From Sulfurovum sp. (GTDB lineage Bacteria; Campylobacterota; Campylobacteria; Campylobacterales; Sulfurovaceae), in contig JALUBF010000011.1 of NCBI GenBank assembly GCA_027045015.1, positions 1 to 36,443 of the forward strand: a DNA stretch of 36,443 nt, given 5' to 3'. Each line of letters begins with the position of its first letter. The first letter of the stretch is position 1. The notes under the pieces are model-generated. The model saw only the letters and a list, made by a program, of their open reading frames with translations. It ran no database searches and was not told the origin of the DNA. A program made the position numbers and the translations under genes. Below are positions 25,062 through 34,892 of this stretch, in pieces.

Positions 25062-27605
25062 CTATATATTCTCATCTAAATAAGCTAATGACTTCTCAAT
25101 AGCCTCATCTATCTTAGACGCATCTTTCCCACCAGCTTGAGCAAAGTCTGGACGACCTCCACCTCCACCACCAAGGATAGGTGCTATAGCCTTTATCCAG
25201 TTACCTGCTTTTATGGAAGTATCTTTTGAACCACAAGCTATCATAACTTTATCACCTTTTTTCTGAAATAGCATAATAGCAATCTTCTCATATTGGTTCT
25301 TAGCTTCATCTATAAGCTCTTTTATATCACCACTATCTACCTCTTCTACGATAACATTGATACCTTTTATATCTTTAGCATCAAGATCTTTTTTTGTTGC
25401 TAATTGTGCTATTTGTAGTTCAGACTTCAATGTTTTTATCTGCTCTTTTAATTTTGATATACCTGCTAAAGGATTGACATTTTTAAGTTCAGTTTTAACG
25501 TCATTTAGCTCATCACGCAAAGCTTTTACGGCTTTAACTGCGCTCTTTCCACAGATAGCTTCTATACGTCTAACACCTGCACTGACTCCTGACTCTTTTG
25601 CTATCATAAATATACCAATTTGTGATATATTATCTACATGTGTTCCACCACAAAGTTCAGTAGAGGCATCACCCATGCTTACTACACGAACTTCATCTCC
25701 ATACTTTTCACCAAACAGAGCCATAGCACCAGATTTTTTAGCATCTTCTATACCCATAACATCTGTTTTTGTAGAGATAGCTCGTGCTATCTTATCGTTT
25801 ACCCAAGACTCTACTTTAACCAACTCTTCACTTGTCATAGCTTTAGGGTGTGAAAAGTCAAAACGAAGACGACTATCGTCATTTAGTGAACCAGCTTGAG
25901 CTATATGGTCACCAAGTATCTCTCTTAGTGCAGAGTGAAGAAGGTGTGTAGCAGAGTGATGTTTCTCTATCTCTTTACGACTATTATCTACAACTGCTTC
26001 TACCTCATCACCCACAGAGAGTTTTCCCTCTACTTCAGAGAGATTCATATCTAAGAATTTTTTAGTATCTAAAACTTTTGCAACACCTATCGTACCTATA
26101 TCTCCAACTTGACCACCTGACTCTGCATAAAATGGTGTTTTATCAAGAAGAACCCAACCTTTACCATCTATAGAGTCTATCTCTTTAAAGTTCTCATCAA
26201 GAAGAGCTAAGACTTTTGCTTTAGTTGTTGTTGTTTCATACCCTACAAACTCATTTACATTAAAATTCTCTTTAAGTGCTTTAAAGTCACCTGTAGTTGA
26301 TGCATCTCCTGTACCTTTCCAACCTGCTTTAGATTGTGCTTTTTGAGCATTCATCTTAGCATTGAAAGCTTCCATATCTAACTTTATACCTTTTTCACGT
26401 AGCATATCTTCAGTTAAATCAAGAGGAAAACCATAGGTATCGTAAAGTTTAAATGCCACTTCACCATCAAATATATCTTTAGTATTTTTAAGCTCCTCAT
26501 TAAAAAGTTTAATCCCAGCTTCAATAGTCATAAAGAAACGCTCTTCCTCCATCTTCATAGCTGTTTTGATAGCCTCTGAACGTTTAGGTAGATAGTCATA
26601 CTGCTCACCCATAGTATCTACTAAAGTATCTACAAGCTTATACATAAATGGCTCACGAAGTCCTAACAAATACCCATGACGAATAGCACGACGCATAATA
26701 CGTCTAAGTACATACCCACGCCCCTCTTTATCGAAGTTTACACCTTGAGCAAGTAGAAATGAACAAGAGCGTAAATGGTCTGCTATAACTCTGTATGATG
26801 CTGAATTTGATGCATCATAGTCATACGGTGTTCCTACAAGCTCTCCAATTTTCTCTAAAAATGGCATAAATAGTGAAGAGTGGTAGTTGTTAAGTTTACC
26901 CTCTTTTATGGCTACTACACGTTCTAGTCCCATACCTGTATCTATGCTAGGTTTTGGAAGAGATGTTAGTGTACCATTTTCATCACGTTCATACTGCATA
27001 AATACCAAGTTCCAAATCTCTAAAAATCTATCACCCTCTCCACCCATTTTATCTTCTGGGCTGTTAAAATGCTCTTCACCTTGATCATAAAATATCTCAG
27101 AACATGGTCCACATGGTCCTGTGTCTCCCATCTGCCAGAAGTTATCTTTATCACCAAAACGAACTATACGATCTTTAGATATATGTCTGCTCCATATCTC
27201 TTCTGCTTCATCATCACTATCGTGTACTGTTACCCATAATTTTTCTATAGGAAGATTAAGATACTTTTCTGAAGTGATAAACTCCCAAGCATAAGCTATA
27301 GCATCTTCTTTAAAGTAGTCTGCAAAAGAGAAGTTACCAAGCATCTCAAAAAGTGTATGGTGGCGTGATGTATAACCAACATTGTCAAGGTCATTGTGTT
27401 TTCCACCTGCTCTTAAACAAGTTTGACTCGAAGTTGCACGAGGTGTAGTAGGGATTGGTGCTTCACCTGTAAAGATGTTTTTAAACTGAACCATACCAGC
27501 ATTTGTAAACATAAGTGTTGCATCATCTGGAACAAGTGGTGATGAAGGTACAAGTTGATGCCCTTTACTTTGAAAAAAGTCTAAAAATGATTTTCTAATA
27601 TCCAT
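25062..27605 (-). CDS. alaS: Alanyl-tRNA synthetase
   Basis: An 847-aa class II synthetase of usual length. The catalytic domain starts [16 protein letters not shown] with [18 protein letters not shown], and [12 protein letters not shown] is the ATP-site loop. The editing domain has [11 protein letters not shown] and CGGTHV zinc/active-site motifs. The C-terminal C-Ala domain ends with [14 protein letters not shown]. It charges tRNA-Ala and clears mischarged Ser/Gly. The ATG is preceded by TAGGATATTTACC. A GC-rich hairpin lies 21 bases upstream of the start. Confidence 0.97.
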   Translation of the reverse strand: MDIRKSFLDFFQSKGHQLVPSSPLVPDDATLMFTNAGMVQFKNIFTGEAPIPTTPRATSSQTCLRAGGKHNDLDNVGYTSRHHTLFEMLGNFSFADYFKEDAIAYAWEFITSEKYLNLPIEKLWVTVHDSDDEAEEIWSRHISKDRIVRFGDKDNFWQMGDTGPCGPCSEIFYDQGEEHFNSPEDKMGGEGDRFLEIWNLVFMQYERDENGTLTSLPKPSIDTGMGLERVVAIKEGKLNNYHSSLFMPFLEKIGELVGTPYDYDASNSASYRVIADHLRSCSFLLAQGVNFDKEGRGYVLRRIMRRAIRHGYLLGLREPFMYKLVDTLVDTMGEQYDYLPKRSEAIKTAMKMEEERFFMTIEAGIKLFNEELKNTKDIFDGEVAFKLYDTYGFPLDLTEDMLREKGIKLDMEAFNAKMNAQKAQSKAGWKGTGDASTTGDFKALKENFNVNEFVGYETTTTKAKVLALLDENFKEIDSIDGKGWVLLDKTPFYAESGGQVGDIGTIGVAKVLDTKKFLDMNLSEVEGKLSVGDEVEAVVDNSRKEIEKHHSATHLLHSALREILGDHIAQAGSLNDDSRLRFDFSHPKAMTSEELVKVESWVNDKIARAISTKTDVMGIEDAKKSGAMALFGEKYGDEVRVVSMGDASTELCGGTHVDNISQIGIFMIAKESGVSAGVRRIEAICGKSAVKAVKALRDELNDVKTELKNVNPLAGISKLKEQIKTLKSELQIAQLATKKDLDAKDIKGINVIVEEVDSGDIKELIDEAKNQYEKIAIMLFQKKGDKVMIACGSKDTSIKAGNWIKAIAPILGGGGGGRPDFAQAGGKDASKIDEAIEKSLAYLDENI

Positions 27606-27618
27606 TGGTAAATATCCT

Positions 27619-27641
27619 AAAATAAAGAGGCTTTTTGCCCC
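27619..27641 (-). terminator. Hairpin plus T-tract between the lipoprotein gene and alaS
   Basis: On the minus strand GGGGC-AAAAA-GCCTC (one G-T pair) is followed by TTTATTTT. It is 40 bases after the lipoprotein stop and so fits as its terminator. It also lies just before alaS; if alaS transcripts start upstream, near TAGATAAAAT, it would be in the alaS 5' UTR. Confidence 0.6.
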
Positions 27642-27680
27642 TTGAATTAATTGAAGATATTTTATCTAAAATGTGATTAT

Positions 27681-28121
27681 CTAAAGATAAAAAACACAAC
27701 TATCATTTGGAGCATAATCAAAACTTCCATCACCTATGCCATCATTGTAGGTATGGTTAACTCCTTCAAAGCTATTACACTCATAAGGTATGTTGTTTTT
27801 ACCATTATCAAGAGTATCTACTATATAGATAACATCATCTATATCTGGGTCATTAGATGTTGTACCATTCAATCCAGTAAAATCAAACTGACAATTATCT
27901 GGTGGATAGAATGTAAACTCCCCATTTGGTGTTGTTTTACTCCAACTACTCATAGAGTCACACTTATATGGTACCCCTCCATAAGAGTATCCCTTCGCAT
28001 CTACTAAAAATAGTGTTGTTGCATCACTTTTAACTTTAGTTACAATAACTGTAGAACCACCACAACCATTAAGTATAACCATAACCCATATAGAGACTAT
28101 AAAGATAGTAAATTTTTTCAT
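27681..28121 (-). CDS. Small lipoprotein with a duplicated two-Cys motif
   Basis: A 146-aa protein of unknown family. A lipoprotein signal peptide ends in the lipobox LNGC (lipidated C20), with Gly next, which favours outer-membrane sorting. The mature part holds two similar units: VPYKCDS...GEFTFYPPDNCQFDF (50-81) and IPYECNS...GSFDYAPNDSCVFYL (111-146), each with two Cys, suggesting a disulphide in each repeat. The linker is Asp-rich (SNDPDIDD, DTLDNGKNN) and could bind calcium. It has its own promoter and a downstream hairpin, so it is probably monocistronic. Role unknown. Confidence 0.8.
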   Translation of the reverse strand: MKKFTIFIVSIWVMVILNGCGGSTVIVTKVKSDATTLFLVDAKGYSYGGVPYKCDSMSSWSKTTPNGEFTFYPPDNCQFDFTGLNGTTSNDPDIDDVIYIVDTLDNGKNNIPYECNSFEGVNHTYNDGIGDGSFDYAPNDSCVFYL

Positions 28122-28140
28122 AACTGTTCCTTAGTAAATA

Positions 28141-28159
28141 TCAACTAGATTATAGTTGA
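28141..28159 (-). promoter_or_regulatory. Promoter with a palindrome over the -10 box, upstream of the lipoprotein gene
   Basis: On the minus strand TCAACTATAATCTAGTTGA holds a TATAAT (28149-28154) inside a 7-bp inverted repeat TCAACTA/TAGTTGA. It is 20-38 bases before the lipoprotein ATG. A repressor binding the repeat would block the -10 box; alternatively the stem could be a weak murG terminator. Confidence 0.5.
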
Positions 28160-28167
28160 AAATCGTG

Positions 28168-29184
28168 TTAAATTTGTGTTAAAAGTTTGGCTATTTTTAA
28201 ACTTCCATCTTTTTGAACTATATCCATAAGAGCTTGGCTCTTCTCTCTCATATCACTATCAAGAAGTTTTAAAATCTCTTTACTATCCAATTCATCTTCT
28301 CTCATAAGCCATGCTAGATTTTTATCTACTAAAAATTTAGCATTATAGTACTGATGGTCGCTTGTAGCATATGGGTAAGGGATAAAGAGTGTAGGTAGAG
28401 CTGTAGCACTAAGTTCCCATAATGTTGAAGCTCCTGCTCTTGCTATGGCAAAATCTGCTTTATTCATATATTCTGCTAGTTTATTGGTAAATCCAAATAC
28501 ATCTGCTTCTATATCTAGTTTGGAGTATGCCTCTTTTACCTCATCTATATTTTTACTACCTGCTTGATGAATTATCTTTATGCCTCTTTGTTTTAACTCT
28601 GGTGCTATTTGTAGTGCTAAAGTGTTGATAGCTTTTGCACCTTGTGAGCCACCTACAAATATAACAGTTTTTACACTATCTCTTAAGTGTGCATTGGTAA
28701 AAAATATATTTTTAAGAGGGTACGCCTTTATAGGACTCTTATCTAAATATGATGATATAAAATATTTTGCATAAGGTTTTAAAAGTTTATTGAGTGAACC
28801 TAGTGATGCATTCTGTTCATGTATAACCAATGGTGTGCCTGTAAGTTTTGAAGCAAACGCCATAGGAGCTGCTGAAAATCCACCAACACAAAAGATAACT
28901 TTTGCTTTATGTTTACGTATAATTCCAATAGATTTCAATGTAGCTTTTAGCATCATAAATAGTGATTTTACCTTACCTAAAGTACCTTGATTTACTACTC
29001 CACGCGTCTCAAAAAAGTACTTACTTGAAAAATCATTATCATCTTCAAACCAAGCTCTATCTTGTCCTGCCATTGAGCCAACATAAACTAAATCTTTACT
29101 ATTATCTAAAACCAGTGAATCTTTTACTGCTCTAATGATGGCTAAATGCCCACCTGTTCCTCCACCTGTCATTATGATACTCAT
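28168..29184 (-). CDS. murG: UDP-GlcNAc:lipid I N-acetylglucosaminyltransferase
   Basis: A 338-aa GT28 enzyme that converts lipid I to lipid II at the inner face of the membrane. TGGGTGGHL (6-14) is the N-terminal glycine loop, VIHEQNASLG and the C-terminal VGGSQGAKAIN and ARAGASTLWE segments are diagnostic. It follows ftsW by 14 bases in one transcription unit, the common ftsW-murG order. Confidence 0.95.
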   Translation of the reverse strand: MSIIMTGGGTGGHLAIIRAVKDSLVLDNSKDLVYVGSMAGQDRAWFEDDNDFSSKYFFETRGVVNQGTLGKVKSLFMMLKATLKSIGIIRKHKAKVIFCVGGFSAAPMAFASKLTGTPLVIHEQNASLGSLNKLLKPYAKYFISSYLDKSPIKAYPLKNIFFTNAHLRDSVKTVIFVGGSQGAKAINTLALQIAPELKQRGIKIIHQAGSKNIDEVKEAYSKLDIEADVFGFTNKLAEYMNKADFAIARAGASTLWELSATALPTLFIPYPYATSDHQYYNAKFLVDKNLAWLMREDELDSKEILKLLDSDMREKSQALMDIVQKDGSLKIAKLLTQI

Positions 29185-29198
29185 ACAATCTCCTATTG

Positions 29199-30362
29199 TT
29201 AATTATGTGGTACTTTTTTTGAAATCATAAGTACCATACCAATAGCTATACAAGATGCCAATATATGTGACCCTCCATAACTTAAAAATGGAACTGCTAT
29301 ACCTTTGATAGGTGTAATCCCTGATATACCATAAGAATTTAAGATAAAAGAAAAAGAGATTAATAATCCTACACCTATACAAAATAGATAATATATAGGA
29401 TTTCTTACTTTTGATGCTATTTTAAATATACGAAATACTATAAATAAAATAGTTGCCGTAACAAATGATAGACCAACAAAACCAAGCTCTTCTGTAATAC
29501 CTGCCAAGATAAAGTCTGTATGAACTTCCGATAGATAGCCTAACTTAAACTGACCATTACCCAAACCTCTTCCCCAGATACCTCCATTGTGTATAGCATT
29601 TAGAGAATTTGTTATCTGATATGGTGCTTTTGTAACCTCTATACGCAAGTTTTGAATAGACTCAAAGGGAAATAGTGACAATATACTATCTTGTACTGTA
29701 CCCCACCATGACTTAATACGTGCAACACGGTGTGGAGCAAAAACTATAAGCCCAATAAATGATACTATAACTCCACTAAGCATAGTAAAGAAAAATTTCA
29801 AAGATGAACCTGCAAAGAGAAGAAGTATCATAAGAGTAGCCCCTAAAACAACTACTTGACCCAAATCTTTTTGAAATATAGCTATAATAACAACAGATAC
29901 AAGAAATACAAATAGATAAGGAGAATATGCACGAACTTCTTCATTTAGACCAACTCTATTTTTATGTAACAACTTTCTTGAAAAACTCCAAGATAAAAAA
30001 AAGATAAAACCAACTTTGAAAAATTCAACAGGAGCAAGTGATACTGAGCCTAAATGAATCCAACGTTTTGCACCTCCTACTGCTTTTACTAAAGAAGGTG
30101 GAAACATCTGCATAGCTATAAGTAAAATAAAAAAAACAATAAAAAGTGTTAATCCTATACGAGAAAACCATACATCAGGATCTAATTTACTTAACAATAC
30201 CATAATTATAAAAGCAATAAATACTGATAGACTTTGCCGTATAAAAAAATGAAGATCATCATAATGAAAAAATAATACGGTATATGTTGATAATGAATAA
30301 CTCATCAATAACGATAATGTTAAAAGAATTATAACTCCAGCTAAAAGTGGTTTATCTATCAT
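29199..30362 (-). CDS. ftsW: Cell-division SEDS protein FtsW
   Basis: A 387-aa polytopic SEDS-family glycan polymerase with about ten membrane helices. QKDLGQ, GRGLGNGQFKLGYLSEVHTD (trimmed here from the loop region), ITEELGFVG and the C-terminal PFLSYGGSH are family hallmarks. FtsW rather than RodA is chosen because murG follows directly and ftsI is divergent upstream. It works with FtsI to make septal peptidoglycan. A minus-strand TAAAAT at 30396-30401 may be its -10 box. Confidence 0.92.
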   Translation of the reverse strand: MIDKPLLAGVIILLTLSLLMSYSLSTYTVLFFHYDDLHFFIRQSLSVFIAFIIMVLLSKLDPDVWFSRIGLTLFIVFFILLIAMQMFPPSLVKAVGGAKRWIHLGSVSLAPVEFFKVGFIFFLSWSFSRKLLHKNRVGLNEEVRAYSPYLFVFLVSVVIIAIFQKDLGQVVVLGATLMILLLFAGSSLKFFFTMLSGVIVSFIGLIVFAPHRVARIKSWWGTVQDSILSLFPFESIQNLRIEVTKAPYQITNSLNAIHNGGIWGRGLGNGQFKLGYLSEVHTDFILAGITEELGFVGLSFVTATILFIVFRIFKIASKVRNPIYYLFCIGVGLLISFSFILNSYGISGITPIKGIAVPFLSYGGSHILASCIAIGMVLMISKKVPHN

Positions 30363-30395
30363 AAAATATCTCTTTCTTTTTTAATATTAAATAGT

Positions 30396-30428
30396 ATTTT
30401 ACCAAGTTTATAGATAAATTTGTATAAA
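30396..30428. promoter_or_regulatory. Divergent promoters of ftsW and ftsI
   Basis: Minus-strand TTGGTAAAATAC (TAAAAT, 30396-30401) faces ftsW, and plus-strand TTTGTATAAAATAC (TATAAA, 30423-30428) faces ftsI, 22 bases before its ATG. The two septal synthases thus share one 88-base control region. Confidence 0.45.
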
Positions 30429-30450
30429 ATACTATTCTATTAGGAAATTT

Positions 30451-32445
30451 ATGAATTCAAAAATACAAAATAAAATCATTTACAGAAGAAAAAATAAAAT
30501 CATTTTTCTATTTATACTTTTAACTATTGGAATAGGTAGTTTTTTATTTTCTGCTTTTAAAACTATAACTAATGTTAGAAAACTTCCATCTCATAATAAT
30601 ACAATTCAAAATCGTTCACTACGAGGTAGCATAATATCTAAAGATAACTATGCATTAGTTAGATCAGCAAAAACATATCAAGCTATCGTGAGAGGAGAAA
30701 GTATAGATCCAGATAAAAAAAGTTTATTTGTAAAACTATTCTCTATCTATTCAGGTATTAACACCAAAGATATTTTAAAATCTTTTAAAGATAAATATGG
30801 GAAAAAGATAAAGGGAAATATTATTCTATCTACAACAATCAATAAGCACTCTGCTATGCAACTTAAAGATCTATCTTATAAATTAAGAAAATTGGGTGTT
30901 TTTCGTCCTGTTAAAAATAGGAATGGTATGGAGTATGTATATGGTTTAGATATTATAGAAAATCAAGAAAGTAGACATTTTCCATTACATGATATACTAA
31001 CTCCTCTTTTAGGATATGTAAGCAAAAAAAAAGAAGGTAACTATGTTCGACCTTTAGGAGAAAAAGGTCTTGAAAGATATTATGAAAAGTATCTTAGATC
31101 TAAAAAAGATGGATATATACAAGGTAAACGTGATGTTGTTGGAACTATTATTCACAATAAAAACTTTATAGATATTCATCGTGTTAATGGTATGGATTTG
31201 CATCTAAATATACCTCTTTCTGTACAAAGAAGAGTTGAACTTATGCTTGATAAAATGAAAGAGAGTATAGATGCTGATGAAATCATAGCAGGAATTATGG
31301 ATAGTAAAACAGGTAAAGTACTTTCTCTTGCATCATCAAATCGTTATGATCCTGCACACATCAGACAAGAAGACATATCTTCTATGGTTGTTAAAGCTGC
31401 CGAATATCCTTATGAAGCTGGTTCTGTCATAAAACCTCTTACTCTATCTATAGCACTAGAACATCATCGTGTTACTCCAAATACACTCTTTAATACAGGT
31501 TATCACAGATTTCAAATAGGAAAACATAGATTTATATCTGATGATGATTTTTTCAAATATCAAACTGCAACAGATATCATTATTCACTCATCAAATATTG
31601 GTATATCTCAAATCTCATGGCTACTATCTGGTAAAGAGTTTAGAGAAGGATTGATTAAATTTGGAATAGCAAGACCATCTGGCATAGATCTTTCACGTGA
31701 TTTACCTGGCTCACTCAAACCATTGAGACTTCTCAATAATAAAATGCACCGAGCAAATAGCTCTTATGGTTACGGTATGATGGTTACTTTTGCACAACTA
31801 TTTAAAGCTTACTCTGCATTCAATAATAATGGTATAGCTGTTACACCTAGATTGGCAGATTATCTAAAAGATGCTAAAGGGAAACACTATTATTTAGATC
31901 CAAAAGTTGGAAATCTAAAAGCGATTAGCAAAAAAACTGCAACAGATATACACAATATTCTTTTACAAGTTGTAAAACATGGTACAGGAGTAAAAGCACA
32001 ATATCCAGGACTTGAAGTAGGTGGAAAAACAGGAACAGCACATATAGCAAAACATGGACACTATGTTAAAGAGTATCATAGTAGTTTTTATGGTTTTGCA
32101 AATGATGACAAGGGAGATAAATATACCATTGGAGTATTAGTTATTAAGGCAAAAAAACCTTACAAATATTTTGCTTCACAATCTGCTGTTCCAACTTTTA
32201 GACATATATTGGATATATTGGTTGACTTGAACTATCTTAAACCAAAAAATGGAATAAAAATAGATATGCAAACTCAAGAACAAATGATAAAAGATAGTAA
32301 ATCAAATGCAGATAAAACTAATCAAATAAAAACTAAAACATATAAACCAACGCATAAAAAAATTGTTAAAAAATATAAACCAAAACATAAAAAAATTGGC
32401 AAAAAATATAAATCTCCACAAGAACTTTTTGAAAATCTATACTAA
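30451..32445 (+). CDS. ftsI: Septal peptidoglycan transpeptidase FtsI (PBP3-like, class B)
   Basis: A 664-aa class B PBP. A cytosolic basic N-terminus and one membrane helix (about 18-38) precede RGSIISKD, the usual N-terminal pedestal motif. The transpeptidase has AGSVIKPL (SxxK), HSSN (SxN) and GGKTGTA (KTG). GYGMMVTFAQLFKAYSAF supports FtsI over PBP2. After the domain, residues 631 to about 655 are a lysine-rich tandem repeat, YKPTHKKIVKK then YKPKHKKIGKK, which is not part of the family core. It is divergent from ftsW and overlaps the convergent panC gene by four bases at the stop. Confidence 0.92.
   Translation: MNSKIQNKIIYRRKNKIIFLFILLTIGIGSFLFSAFKTITNVRKLPSHNNTIQNRSLRGSIISKDNYALVRSAKTYQAIVRGESIDPDKKSLFVKLFSIYSGINTKDILKSFKDKYGKKIKGNIILSTTINKHSAMQLKDLSYKLRKLGVFRPVKNRNGMEYVYGLDIIENQESRHFPLHDILTPLLGYVSKKKEGNYVRPLGEKGLERYYEKYLRSKKDGYIQGKRDVVGTIIHNKNFIDIHRVNGMDLHLNIPLSVQRRVELMLDKMKESIDADEIIAGIMDSKTGKVLSLASSNRYDPAHIRQEDISSMVVKAAEYPYEAGSVIKPLTLSIALEHHRVTPNTLFNTGYHRFQIGKHRFISDDDFFKYQTATDIIIHSSNIGISQISWLLSGKEFREGLIKFGIARPSGIDLSRDLPGSLKPLRLLNNKMHRANSSYGYGMMVTFAQLFKAYSAFNNNGIAVTPRLADYLKDAKGKHYYLDPKVGNLKAISKKTATDIHNILLQVVKHGTGVKAQYPGLEVGGKTGTAHIAKHGHYVKEYHSSFYGFANDDKGDKYTIGVLVIKAKKPYKYFASQSAVPTFRHILDILVDLNYLKPKNGIKIDMQTQEQMIKDSKSNADKTNQIKTKTYKPTHKKIVKKYKPKHKKIGKKYKSPQELFENLY
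32341..32415 (+). repeat. 33-bp tandem repeat in the 3' end of ftsI
   Basis: Two 33-base copies (32341-32373, 32374-32406) with few differences, then a partial third (TATAAATCT). Each copy encodes YKPxHKKIxKK and contains an A7 run. In-frame unit gain or loss would change tail length without breaking the gene. Confidence 0.85.
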
Positions 32446-33269
32446 ATCCAGATATTGTCAATAAGTCTAGGCTTACCTACCCATACAGCTACAAGTATGA
32501 TGGTGTTGCCTATCTCTACTTTTTTTAAAGCTTTAAACTCCCTAGTTACAAAAGCTACATATTCTACTTTATCTACCACAGATAAAATATTGGTCATCTC
32601 TGATTTTATCTTATGGACATCAAGTTCTCCTGCCATTACCATTTTTGTAGCATATTTTAAAGAACGTGATAGAGCTAAAGCACGCTCTTTTTCATCGTTA
32701 TCTTTTAGATAAACATTACGAGAACTAAGAGCAAGTCCAAACTCATCACGTACTATCTCGCATGGAACAATGGTAATATCCATAAAATAGTTTTTTACCA
32801 TTTGGCTAATAAGTGCCAACTGCTGAGCATCTTTTTTACCAAAGTAAGCACGATTTGCTCCACTAAGGTTAAGTAGTTTCATCACAACTTGAAGCATACC
32901 ATCAAAATGCCCTGCTCTTTTTTCTCCTTCAAGTAGATAACCTCTACGTGCAGGTGCGCCTATACATAATTCATCATCTTCATACATGGTATCTACTGTT
33001 GGCATAAACAATATATCAACCTTTGCAACTTCACATATCTTGATATCTGCTTCATCTTTTCTAGGATAAGCATCAAGATCTTCACCCTCTAAAAACTGTG
33101 TAGGATTTACAAAAATAGAGACTATAAGATGTTCATTTTCACTTCTTGCTTTTTGTATGAGAGATAGATGACCTTGATGTAAAGCTCCCATTGTTGGAAC
33201 AAACCCTATACTACCAGATAATCTTTTTCTAGCCTTTTGTAACTCATCTATAGTTTTTACAATAATCAT
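32442..33269 (-). CDS. panC: Pantothenate synthetase
   Basis: A 275-aa enzyme that joins pantoate and beta-alanine using ATP. FVPTMGALHQGHLSLI carries the HIGH-like HQGH (H31, H34), IFVNPTQF the pantoate site, YFGKKDAQQ and LALSSRN (the KMSKS-equivalent) complete the signature. AGAGGG precedes the ATG. The 3' end overlaps ftsI by four bases tail to tail. panB and panD are not in the window. Confidence 0.96.
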   Translation of the reverse strand: MIIVKTIDELQKARKRLSGSIGFVPTMGALHQGHLSLIQKARSENEHLIVSIFVNPTQFLEGEDLDAYPRKDEADIKICEVAKVDILFMPTVDTMYEDDELCIGAPARRGYLLEGEKRAGHFDGMLQVVMKLLNLSGANRAYFGKKDAQQLALISQMVKNYFMDITIVPCEIVRDEFGLALSSRNVYLKDNDEKERALALSRSLKYATKMVMAGELDVHKIKSEMTNILSVVDKVEYVAFVTREFKALKKVEIGNTIILVAVWVGKPRLIDNIWI

Positions 33270-33280
33270 ATCTAACCCTC

Positions 33281-33303
33281 TATTTTGCTATATTTTGCTA
33301 AAA
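33281..33303. promoter_or_regulatory. panC/prfB divergent promoter region with tandem 10-bp repeat
   Basis: TATTTTGCTA occurs twice in tandem (33281-33300). The second copy runs into TGCTAAAATG, giving an extended -10-like TAAAAT (33298-33303) for prfB, about 38 bases before its GTG. On the minus strand the repeats supply A/T-rich boxes for panC. Confidence 0.45.
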
Positions 33304-33341
33304 TGATACCAAAATTTAATGATGAATTAGGAACTTTTTAC

Positions 33342-34436
33342 GTGGATACATACGAATATGGTGAATTGTTAAAATCACTAACTACTAAAATGGATAATAT
33401 TAAAAATATTGTAAAACCAGATGAACTTAAAGCAAGACTAGATGAGATAGAGCGTATGCAACAAGATGCTAACTTCTGGAATGATGCCAAGAATGCAGGA
33501 AAAATCTCTCAAGAGAAGACTAAAACAGAACGTATCTTAGAGACATACAATAGAGCTAATGATGCAGTATCTGATGCCATAGAGTACTTTGAGATGGCAA
33601 AATCTGAAAAAGATGATGATACCTTAGAGATGCTATTTGAAGATGCAAACAATCTACAAGCCTCTACTAATGCTCTTGAAGTTCAAATGATGCTAAATGG
33701 AGAACACGATAGCAATAATGCCATAGTATCTATACACCCTGGAGCTGGAGGAACAGAGAGTCAAGACTGGGCAAATATGCTTTACCGTATGTATCTACGT
33801 TGGGCAGAACGTCATAACTTTAAAGTAGAAGTACTCGACTACCAACCAGCTGAAGAGGCAGGCATAAAAGATGTATCTTTCATCATCAAAGGTGAAAATG
33901 CTTATGGCTACCTCAAAGTAGAAAATGGCATACATAGACTTGTACGAATAAGCCCATTTGATTCAAATGCAAAACGTCACACTTCATTCTCTTCTGTTAT
34001 GGTGTCTCCAGAAGTTGATGACGATATAGACATTGTTATAGAAGATAAAGATATTCGTGTAGATACCTATCGTTCAAGTGGTGCAGGAGGACAACATGTC
34101 AATAAGACAGAATCAGCTATACGTCTAACACACATAGCAACAGGTATCGTAGTACAGTGTCAAAACGATAGAAGTCAACACAAAAATAAAGCCTCTGCTA
34201 TGAAAATGCTAAAATCACGTCTTTATGAATATGAGATGGCTAAAAAACAAGCTATCCTTGATGGTGTAGAGAAATCAGATATCGGTTGGGGACATCAAAT
34301 ACGCTCCTATGTTATGCAACCCTACCAACAAGTAAAAGACACAAGAAGCAATCAAGCTTTTAGTAATGTAGATGCCATATTAGATGGAGATATAGACAAA
34401 CTATTAGAGGGTGTACTTATAGCTCAAGCAAAATAA
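33342..34436 (+). CDS. prfB: Peptide chain release factor 2
   Basis: A 364-aa class I release factor. SPF in [12 protein letters not shown] is the RF2 anticodon-like tripeptide for UGA/UAA, and [14 protein letters not shown] holds the peptidyl-hydrolysis GGQ. The track starts at a TTG at 33285; I prefer GTG at 33342 because AGGA lies nine bases upstream, the likely -10 box is inside the longer version, and 364 aa is the normal RF2 length. No in-frame TGA or programmed frameshift site is present, unlike E. coli prfB. Confidence 0.95.
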   Translation: MDTYEYGELLKSLTTKMDNIKNIVKPDELKARLDEIERMQQDANFWNDAKNAGKISQEKTKTERILETYNRANDAVSDAIEYFEMAKSEKDDDTLEMLFEDANNLQASTNALEVQMMLNGEHDSNNAIVSIHPGAGGTESQDWANMLYRMYLRWAERHNFKVEVLDYQPAEEAGIKDVSFIIKGENAYGYLKVENGIHRLVRISPFDSNAKRHTSFSSVMVSPEVDDDIDIVIEDKDIRVDTYRSSGAGGQHVNKTESAIRLTHIATGIVVQCQNDRSQHKNKASAMKMLKSRLYEYEMAKKQAILDGVEKSDIGWGHQIRSYVMQPYQQVKDTRSNQAFSNVDAILDGDIDKLLEGVLIAQAK

Positions 34437-34445
34437 GAAAAAATA

Positions 34446-34892
34446 TTAATTTTGGATTTTACGAACACCCCAACGAAATTTATCTTTGTAAAATCCTTTA
34501 TCTAGGTTAGAGATAGTTACACTATAAACTTTACCTGAACTAGAATGAATAAACTTTCCATTACCCAAATAAATACCACTATGATTGATATGTTTTCTAT
34601 GATACGTATCAAAAAAAACCATATCTCCCTTTTTTAGTTCTTCGCGTTTAATCTTCTTACCACTTTGAGACTGTTTTAAAGATGTTCTTGGAATTTTAAT
34701 ACCATTATTAATAAATATATAATATACAAATCCAGAACAATCAAAATGATCTGGTCCAGTTTTAGCAAATTCATAAGAATCACCTATCTTACTTTTCGCA
34801 AGAGTAATAATCTTATCTATTTTTATATCACTATTAGCATATAATAAACTTACAAATGTAAAAAAAATAAAAATTACAATACTTTTCACCAT
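34446..34892 (-). CDS. NlpC/P60-family peptidoglycan endopeptidase
   Basis: A 148-aa secreted cysteine peptidase. A signal peptide (1 to about 20, FTFVSLLYANS) is followed by a single NlpC/P60 domain: HFDCSGF (C52), HINHSGIYLG (H104) and GKFIHSSSG (H116). It should cut stem-peptide bonds in the periplasm. The ATG directly abuts the stop of the upstream barrel-protein gene (TAG ATG), so translation is coupled. It converges with prfB, with nine bases between the stops and no hairpin. Confidence 0.9.
   Translation of the reverse strand: MVKSIVIFIFFTFVSLLYANSDIKIDKIITLAKSKIGDSYEFAKTGPDHFDCSGFVYYIFINNGIKIPRTSLKQSQSGKKIKREELKKGDMVFFDTYHRKHINHSGIYLGNGKFIHSSSGKVYSVTISNLDKGFYKDKFRWGVRKIQN

Noticed and set aside
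25357-25899. 180-aa plus-strand ORF antisense to alaS
   Set aside because: Shadow of the alaS editing/C-Ala region; no family features.
27651-28007. 118-aa plus-strand ORF opposite the lipoprotein gene
   Set aside because: The minus-strand frame has a signal peptide, lipobox and repeats, which explains the region fully.
33285-33341. N-terminal extension of RF2 from TTG at 33285
   Set aside because: It would include the probable promoter, has no Shine-Dalgarno, and makes RF2 longer than usual.
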